A DNA stretch of 64,000 nt from Streptomyces sp. AC1-42W. GTDB taxonomy: Bacteria; Actinomycetota; Actinomycetes; Streptomycetales; Streptomycetaceae. Both the position numbers and the translations under genes were made by a program. The stretch covers positions 124,001 through 188,000 of the forward strand of contig NZ_QKWY01000001.1 in assembly GCF_003248355.1 (NCBI RefSeq). The letters run 5' to 3'. The notes below the pieces were generated by a model. That model was given only the letters and a program-made list of their open reading frames with translations. It was not told the DNA's origin and made no database searches. This document shows, piece after piece, positions 59,022 through 64,000 of the stretch (within the stretch, counting starts at the first letter, position 1; the number at the start of each line of letters is the position of its first letter).

Positions 59022-60377
59022 GTGATGAGGCGGCGCAGCAGGGTGCGGGGGGCGCTGGCGGCGGTGGCGGCGGTGTTCGCGGTGGCGGCGCTGCCCGGAC
59101 AGGTGTACGCGGCCGGTGAGACGGGAACGTACGCCTTCGATCCGGACGCCGACACGGTCGCGGGCGAGGAGGTCAGCGCCGACGCGGTGGCCCTGCGGCC
59201 GGACACCGTCTACCGGAGCGCGATCTCGGGCAACCAGAAGCTGTACTACCGGCTGAACCTGGACGCGAAGACGAACGCCTATGTCTCCGCCGTCGTCGTG
59301 CCGAGGGGCGGCGGCAGCGTGGCGTACGGGGACGGCGTCGCGATCAGCATCCGGAACAGCTCGGACGACGAGTGCAGCTCGCAGGACGCCGTCTTCGGGT
59401 CCGCGCAGTATCCGCGCCCCATATCCGCCTACGCCTCCCGGCGGATCGACAAGGACGGCAGCTGCCAGGAGGCCGGTACGTACTACGTGCTCGTCGAGCG
59501 GGAGAGCAAGGCGACGTCCGACCAGGGGGAGTGGGACCTGGAACTGCGTTACGTCTCCGAGCCGGCCCTCGCGAACCCCTCGTCCGAGCCGACCGACGCC
59601 CCGACGTCCTGGCCCTCCGCCTCGCCGCCGCCGCCCGCCGCCTCCGCGGACAACACCCGGCACGGCGGCGCCGGTTACTACGATGCCACGAGCCTGGAGA
59701 CCGGGGAGTGGAAGGACCGGATCGAGCCGGGCCAGACCCTCTTCTACCGCGTTCCGGTGGACTGGGGGCAGCGGCTCTTCGCCACGGCCGGGCTGAGCAA
59801 CAGCACCTCCGCGAAGAACCCGTACGTCAGCAGTGCGCTCGCGGTGTCACTGGAGAACCCCGCGCTCGGGCACGTCACCGCGGTTTCGCCGATGTCGTAC
59901 TCGGGAAAGCCGACCTCCGCCTCCTTCGACCCGCTGCCCCCGGTGGCGTACGAGAACCGGTACGACTCCAGCGACGACGTCGGTGGCATGAGGTTCGCCG
60001 GCTGGTACTACCTCTCCGTGTCGCTGAGCCCCCAGATCGCCTCGGCGTACGGCGACAAACCGATCACGCTGACGCTTCAGATCAGTGTCGAGGGGGAAGC
60101 GGGCGAGTCGCCGTACAAGGGTGACGCAGGGATCTTCGCCGTGACACAGGACGACAAGGACGCGGCGCGCAAGGGGCGGAGCGGCGCGCAGGCCGCGGCC
60201 GGCGCCGACAGCGGCACGATGAAGGTCGTCGCGGCGGCCGGGATCGGCACCGGCACGCTGCTGGTGCTCTGGCTCGGCGTGTGGACGCTGGTCGCGCGCC
60301 GCCGTGCGGCAGCCGTGCCCGCCGCCCCGGCGAACGCCGGACCGTATCCGTACGGGGGCCCGCCCCAGGCCTGGTGA
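59022..60377 (+). CDS. Secreted, C-terminally membrane-anchored protein
   Basis: 451 aa from GTG 59022 (or ATG 59025) with GAGGGGAAG upstream. Signal peptide RVRGALAAVAAVFAVAALPGQVYA. Two similar beta-rich halves (about 55-180 and 225-365) each contain a DTVYRSAISGNQKLYYRLNL / GQTLFYRVPVDWGQRLF-type element, separated by a Pro/Ser linker. A C-terminal helix VVAAAGIGTGTLLVLWLGVWTLV and a short cytoplasmic tail follow. The duplicated domain resembles pre-peptidase C-type beta sandwiches. It is convergent with a protein kinase gene 20 bp away. Confidence 0.75.
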   Translation: MMRRRSRVRGALAAVAAVFAVAALPGQVYAAGETGTYAFDPDADTVAGEEVSADAVALRPDTVYRSAISGNQKLYYRLNLDAKTNAYVSAVVVPRGGGSVAYGDGVAISIRNSSDDECSSQDAVFGSAQYPRPISAYASRRIDKDGSCQEAGTYYVLVERESKATSDQGEWDLELRYVSEPALANPSSEPTDAPTSWPSASPPPPAASADNTRHGGAGYYDATSLETGEWKDRIEPGQTLFYRVPVDWGQRLFATAGLSNSTSAKNPYVSSALAVSLENPALGHVTAVSPMSYSGKPTSASFDPLPPVAYENRYDSSDDVGGMRFAGWYYLSVSLSPQIASAYGDKPITLTLQISVEGEAGESPYKGDAGIFAVTQDDKDAARKGRSGAQAAAGADSGTMKVVAAAGIGTGTLLVLWLGVWTLVARRRAAAVPAAPANAGPYPYGGPPQAW

Positions 60378-60397
60378 CCGGGTTGGGGCGGCCGCCC

Positions 60398-61687
60398 TCA
60401 GATCCGGGTCAGCGCCCAGATGCCCACGGCGAAGCAGACCAGCGCCACCAGCAGGACCGGGACCGCCACCTTCGGGGACGGTCCCGGCCGCGTTCCGGCG
60501 TGGGGCGCCGGCTCCGGAACGTGTCCCGGCGACCGCGTCTGGCCGGGTGCCTGGCCCTGGAAGGGGGCTCCTTGCTGCGGGGCGGTGTAGGGGAGGGTGT
60601 ACGCGGCCGGCGCGGGGGCCGGATAGCCGTACGGGGGCGCGGGGGCGGCGGTTTGCGGAGCGTGCGGCGCGGGAACGGCCGGCTCGGGCGGCGGGAGGTG
60701 GAAGCTGCCCGTCTCGGACATGGCGGCGGTGGACCCGGTCTGCGAGGAGGGCGTCGGGAGATCCGGCGCGGGGGTTGGCGCGGGCGCCGGTGCCGTGGAC
60801 CCGGGCGCCACGGGCCCGTCCGGGCCGAAGCCCTCGGGCAGCGGGCCGATCTGGTCGAAGACCTCCACCGGCTCCTCGGTGCCCGTGGGCTCGGGCAGCA
60901 TCTCCACGGCGGCCGTCAGCGCCTTGCGCGCCCCCGTGGCGGTGCGGAAACGGTTCTGGGGGTCCGGCTGCAGCAGCCCCGCGATGACTTGCCACAACGG
61001 CTCCGGGACGCCGTCGGGCGCGCTCGGCGTACCGTGCTCGGCGAAGTGCTCGATGAGCTCCTGGGAGTCGGGTTTGGTGCCCTGGAGGAGATAGAGGGCG
61101 ACGAGGCCGACCGCGAAGAGGTCCGCCGGGAAGTCGGGCTCCGCTCCCATCATCTGCTCGGGCGCGAAATAACCCAGCGTCCCCACCACGTAGTTCGTCT
61201 CGGTGAGCCGGGGCTCGCCCTTGCGCATGGAGATGCCGAAGTCGGACAGCCGCAGATGCGGGCGGCCCCGGCCGGTGGCCTCCAGCAGGATGTTGGCGGG
61301 CTTGATGTCACGGTGCACGACGCCCTCGGCGTGCACCGTCGAGAGGCCGGACAGCAGCTGGTCGAGCAGGGTGCAGACGAATCGAGGGGGCAACGGGCCG
61401 TAGTCGCCTATGACATGGGCGAGTGAGCCGCCGCTGACGAGGTCCATGGTGAACAGGACCTTGTCGTCGTCGGCGGCCCAGCTGGCCGGTGCCAGGACGT
61501 GCGGATGCTCGATGCGCAGCGCCTGTTCACGGACGAAGCGGAGCAGCGTGTGCGCGTCGCTCTGCTGGAGGACCTTGGCCGCCACATAGCGGCGGCGGCG
61601 GTGGTCCCAGGCGCGCCAGACGGCACCGACCCCACCGCGCCCGATCGGATCGACCAGTTCGTACCGTCCGGCGAAGACCTCACCCAT
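60398..61687 (-). CDS. Ser/Thr protein kinase, tail-anchored
   Basis: 429 aa. The kinase domain (about 8-265) is complete: GRGGVGAVWRAW glycine loop, AAKV lysine, HRDIKPANILL catalytic loop, SDFGIS and GTLGYFAPEQ. A Pro/Ala/Thr-rich linker (270-400) and a single C-terminal helix (VAVPVLLVALVCFAVGIWAL) follow with no outer domain, so it faces the cytoplasm. It lies 57 bp downstream of the HTH-protein gene on the same strand, suggesting a regulator-kinase pair. Confidence 0.93.
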   Translation of the reverse strand: MGEVFAGRYELVDPIGRGGVGAVWRAWDHRRRRYVAAKVLQQSDAHTLLRFVREQALRIEHPHVLAPASWAADDDKVLFTMDLVSGGSLAHVIGDYGPLPPRFVCTLLDQLLSGLSTVHAEGVVHRDIKPANILLEATGRGRPHLRLSDFGISMRKGEPRLTETNYVVGTLGYFAPEQMMGAEPDFPADLFAVGLVALYLLQGTKPDSQELIEHFAEHGTPSAPDGVPEPLWQVIAGLLQPDPQNRFRTATGARKALTAAVEMLPEPTGTEEPVEVFDQIGPLPEGFGPDGPVAPGSTAPAPAPTPAPDLPTPSSQTGSTAAMSETGSFHLPPPEPAVPAPHAPQTAAPAPPYGYPAPAPAAYTLPYTAPQQGAPFQGQAPGQTRSPGHVPEPAPHAGTRPGPSPKVAVPVLLVALVCFAVGIWALTRI

Positions 61688-61744
61688 GACGCTGCGCCCG
61701 CTCCCCGTTCCTGTTTCGGCCCGTGCCCCTGTACCGCTCGGGGT

Positions 61745-62293
61745 CTAGCTCTGGTGGCTCTCGTAGTGCGCCACCGCTTCCGCGGTGCGCCCCGCCCCGT
61801 ACACCCGGAGGAACTCTGCCAGTTCCGGGTGGGTCGGGGCGAGGGAGTCCGCCGCATCGATGATGTCACCGGCGGCCGCGACCGAGCGCAGCAGCGACTG
61901 GATCTCCCGGACCACCCGGCGCACGGTGGGTGCCCCGCCGGTCGAGGTGGTCTGCCCGGTGGCCGAGAGCACCGAGCCGCCCTGGGACTTCTTGATCTCC
62001 TCCATGCGGGCCGCGGCCTCGCCGGCGCTGACGCTGCCGTCGGCGACCTGACCGGCCAGTTCCTGGAGGGCCTGCACGCGCTGAACGACCGCCGGGTTGC
62101 CGATCTTCGCGCGCTGACCGCTCATGAGCTGGGAGAGCATGGGAGCGGAGAGTCCGAGGGCCGCGGCGAGCCGGGCCTGATTGAGTCCGAGATCGTCGAT
62201 CAGCCGGCGGAAGAGCGCGCCCAACGGCTCTCCGTACCAACTGCGCTGGAGGTCTCTGGCTCTGGCCGTCGCCTCTTGTTGCGCTGCATCCAT
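61745..62293 (-). CDS. HTH DNA-binding protein, upstream of the kinase gene
   Basis: 182 aa from ATG 62293 (AAGGGGAGA upstream). A helix-turn-helix lies at about 30-60: LFRRLIDDLGLNQARLAAALGLSAPMLSQLMSGQRAKIGNPAVVQRV, Xre/lambda-repressor-like. A helical segment and a C-terminal region (VVREIQSLLRSVAAAGDIIDAADSLAPTHPELAEFLRVYGAG) follow. It is probably a transcription factor co-transcribed with the kinase and may be its substrate; that is inference. It is divergent from tRNA-Ala. Confidence 0.85.
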   Translation of the reverse strand: MDAAQQEATARARDLQRSWYGEPLGALFRRLIDDLGLNQARLAAALGLSAPMLSQLMSGQRAKIGNPAVVQRVQALQELAGQVADGSVSAGEAAARMEEIKKSQGGSVLSATGQTTSTGGAPTVRRVVREIQSLLRSVAAAGDIIDAADSLAPTHPELAEFLRVYGAGRTAEAVAHYESHQS

Positions 62294-62461
62294 TGCGTCT
62301 CCCCTTCGCATCGGCTTCGCTGCTGCGAACCTCGACCAGCATCTTACGGAGCGTGGTCGCGCACGGGGAGTCCCCGTATTTTTGCAGGAATACGGGGGTG
62401 AGCCGGTACTCTGTTCTGCGGCGGTGGCCGAACGTCGAGGCGTTCAGGGCTGCGTGCTGTC

Positions 62462-62534
62462 GGGGCCTTAGCTCAGTTGGTAGAGCGCTGCCTTTGCAAG
62501 GCAGATGTCAGGAGTTCGAATCTCCTAGGCTCCA
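62462..62534 (+). tRNA. tRNA-Ala (anticodon TGC)
   Basis: 73 nt without an encoded CCA (the next bases are CAT). Acceptor GGGGCCT with AGGCTCC, carrying the G3-U70 identity pair. Anticodon loop TTTGCAA, T-arm GGAGTTCGAATCTCC. The missing CCA makes it dependent on the CCA-adding enzyme encoded at 17.9 kb. Confidence 0.97.
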
Positions 62535-62540
62535 CATCCC

Positions 62541-62584
62541 AAGAGCTCCCCCGACCTGCGGAAACGTGGGTCGGGGGAGCTCTT
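62541..62584 (+). terminator. Strong hairpin after tRNA-Ala
   Basis: Perfect 16-bp stem (62541-62556 with 62569-62584; arm AAGAGCTCCCCCGACC) followed by T. Confidence 0.85.
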
Positions 62585-62676
62585 TGCATATGCCGGGGAC
62601 GAAGTACGCGCCGGTCGACGGGGTCCCGTCGGTGAGAGCGGTCGCCCACGCCGGCGGAGCCGGTCGGCCGCGAGGA

Positions 62677-63417
62677 TCAGGGACGCTCGTCGGGGTCCGT
62701 GCCGCCCACGCCGTCCGGGCCGTCCTCGCCGGCCGCCTCGGCGTCGGCCTGCTTGGCCTCGACCTCGGGGTCCAGGAGCGACGAGGAGTGCGGGCTGCCG
62801 TCCACGGAGGACAGTGGGGCGCGGTCGTCGACCTCGGTGGGGGCCGGCGGCTCCACCAGCCACTCCGGGTTGGCCTGCTTGTCCCACCAGCGCCAGGCGG
62901 CGTACCCGGCGATCGCGAGGACCCCGGTCACGGCCACACCCTTGAACGCCATGCCGAGCCTGGCTCGCCGGTGCTGCTTGCGGGCGAGCTTGCGGATCTG
63001 CTTCGCCGTGACCTGGCCGCGCAGGGCGGCGACCGCGGCGGCGCTGCGGGCCGCGGCCTCCTCGGCCACCGGCTGGGCGGCGGCCATGGCGCTCTCGATG
63101 CGCGGGACGGTGTAGTCCGCGGCGCTGCGGGCGGCCCGGCGGGTCTGGAGGGCGGCGCGTGCGGCGACCTCGTCGACCTTCGGGGGCACGTGTGTGCGGG
63201 CGAGTTCGATACGGGGGGCGACGTGTGCGCCGTACTGGACACGGGCCTGCGCGGCTGCCTTCGACACCTTCGGCGCCAGCAGGGTGCGTGCTTCGTGCGC
63301 GTAGTGAACGGCCTGTTCCCTGGCGCTGTCGGCGTAGGGCGCCACCACGTCCGCGGCGTGCTGCACGCTGTCCCTCGCCGAGTCGGTTGCGGCACGCACG
63401 CTGTCGATGCGGGTCAC
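62677..63417 (-). CDS. DUF5324-type membrane-associated protein
   Basis: 246 aa from GTG 63417, set by a very strong AAGGAGGAGG site; a longer open frame upstream is not used. Long amphipathic Ala/Arg/Val helices (about 5-150) lead to one hydrophobic helix (MAFKGVAVTGVLAIAGYAAWRWW) and a short acidic tail. It matches a Streptomyces-conserved protein (DUF5324) of unknown role. The helices look like a peripheral-membrane or coiled-coil scaffold. Confidence 0.75.
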   Translation of the reverse strand: MTRIDSVRAATDSARDSVQHAADVVAPYADSAREQAVHYAHEARTLLAPKVSKAAAQARVQYGAHVAPRIELARTHVPPKVDEVAARAALQTRRAARSAADYTVPRIESAMAAAQPVAEEAAARSAAAVAALRGQVTAKQIRKLARKQHRRARLGMAFKGVAVTGVLAIAGYAAWRWWDKQANPEWLVEPPAPTEVDDRAPLSSVDGSPHSSSLLDPEVEAKQADAEAAGEDGPDGVGGTDPDERP

Positions 63418-63794
63418 GGGATTCCTCCTCCTTGGTGGCGGGTAAGTACTCCGCCTTTCCACCCATTTCGAAATCATGCCTGCGTGAGGCCGGTGCGGCA
63501 CGTGGAGTGGGCATCCGGGGTATGGGGCGCGCAAGGGATGTCTCGGGTCATCCGGGGCAAGGGGGAGCCTTCGGCCGACCATGCCACGCTTCCGTCCGCT
63601 CCGCCCCGGTTCGGCGCGCACCTGGCGGCACGGTTCACACGGGGGCGGCGCGGGAAGCCGCCCGGCGCTCGCCTCGGGCGCCGCCGGGGCGCCCCGTGCG
63701 AGGATCGGGGCGTCGGGACCGGACCGGTTGCGGGGCGGGCCGACGCGCGGCACGGCCGCGCAGAGCACACGTGCAGACTCACGGAAGGCAGATC
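63418..63794. other. Divergent gap without recognised elements
   Basis: 377 bp between the DUF5324-type gene and the cyclophilin gene. It must hold both promoters, but no convincing operator, repeat or RNA was seen. Confidence 0.4.
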
Positions 63795-64000
63795 GTGGCC
63801 GAAGAGCTTTACGCCACCTTGAAGACCAACCAGGGCGACATCGAGATCCGGCTGCTGCCGAACCACGCTCCCCAGACGGTCAGGAACTTCGTCGAGCTCG
63901 CCAACGGGGAACGGGAGTGGGTCCACCCGGCGACCGGCGCGAAGAGCACGGACCGGCTGTACGACGGCACCGTCTTCCACCGCGTGATCAGCGGCTTCAT
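63795..64000 (+). CDS. Cyclophilin-type peptidyl-prolyl isomerase (3' end outside window)
   Basis: GTG 63795 with GGAAGG upstream. VAEELYATLKTNQGDIEIRLLPNHAPQTVRNFVELANGE...GTVFHRVISGF is the cyclophilin N-terminal half; F-H-R-V-I-x-G-F is the catalytic-loop motif with the active-site Arg. A cyclophilin at this place is conserved in Streptomyces. It has no signal peptide, so it is cytoplasmic. Confidence 0.93.
   Translation, partial: MAEELYATLKTNQGDIEIRLLPNHAPQTVRNFVELANGEREWVHPATGAKSTDRLYDGTVFHRVISGF

Overview
The window is high-GC actinobacterial DNA and is best read as the replication-origin region of a Streptomyces chromosome. The gene order (dnaB ... rplI-rpsR-ssb-rpsF ... murJ, sigM, trxB-trxA, parB-parA-rsmG, jag-yidC-yidD-rnpA-rpmH, dnaA, oriC, dnaN, gnd, recF, dciA, gyrB-gyrA, tRNA-Ile, tRNA-Ala) is the classical Streptomyces oriC neighbourhood. 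Seven exact copies of the Streptomyces parS core GTTTCACGTGAAAC and many DnaA boxes of the TTGTCCACA type support this. I cannot name the species.

Layout. 1-17 kb: a partial serine hydrolase, dnaB, a MATE exporter, the ribosomal/SSB operon, a cell-wall group (FemX-type transferase, alanine-racemase-like protein, membrane glycosyltransferase, class A penicillin-binding protein), a PadR regulator, inositol-1-phosphate synthase and an MFS transporter. 17-26 kb: a frameshifted membrane protein, two parS sites in large palindromes, the CCA-adding enzyme, a large secreted membrane-anchored protein, MurJ and its pseudokinase partner. 25.9-32.9 kb: an inserted, visibly AT-richer island with two inverted copies of one IS4-family element, an IS630-family element, an IS-disrupted lipoprotein gene and a secreted I36-type protease inhibitor. 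32.9-46.4 kb: sigM/anti-sigma, thioredoxin system (with an IS30-family insertion behind trxA), parAB, rsmG, the membrane-insertion/RNase P/L34 operon and dnaA. 46.4-47.35 kb: oriC. 47.4-57 kb: dnaN, gnd, recF, dciA, gyrB, gyrA. 57-64 kb: two tRNAs, small membrane or secreted proteins, a Ser/Thr kinase with an adjacent HTH protein, a DUF5324-type protein and the start of a cyclophilin.

How it works together. dnaA, oriC, dnaN, dnaB, ssb, recF, dciA and gyrase make the initiation and elongation machinery. parA, parB and the parS sites organise and segregate the origins. FemX, PBP, MurJ and the pseudokinase serve peptidoglycan. sigM, its anti-sigma factor and trxBA form a stress/redox block, with a SigR-type promoter in front of trxB.

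I found no clearly new multi-gene system. The points most worth a second look are regulatory or structural. Exact-consensus DnaA boxes lie at the dnaB, dnaA and parA promoters rather than in oriC. parS sits at the centre of two perfect 36-40 bp palindromes. Two IS4 copies share the same frame break in a C6 run. A lipoprotein gene can be rejoined in frame by removing one IS. The trxA terminator is split by an IS30-type element. A 1-nt slip breaks a small membrane-protein gene.
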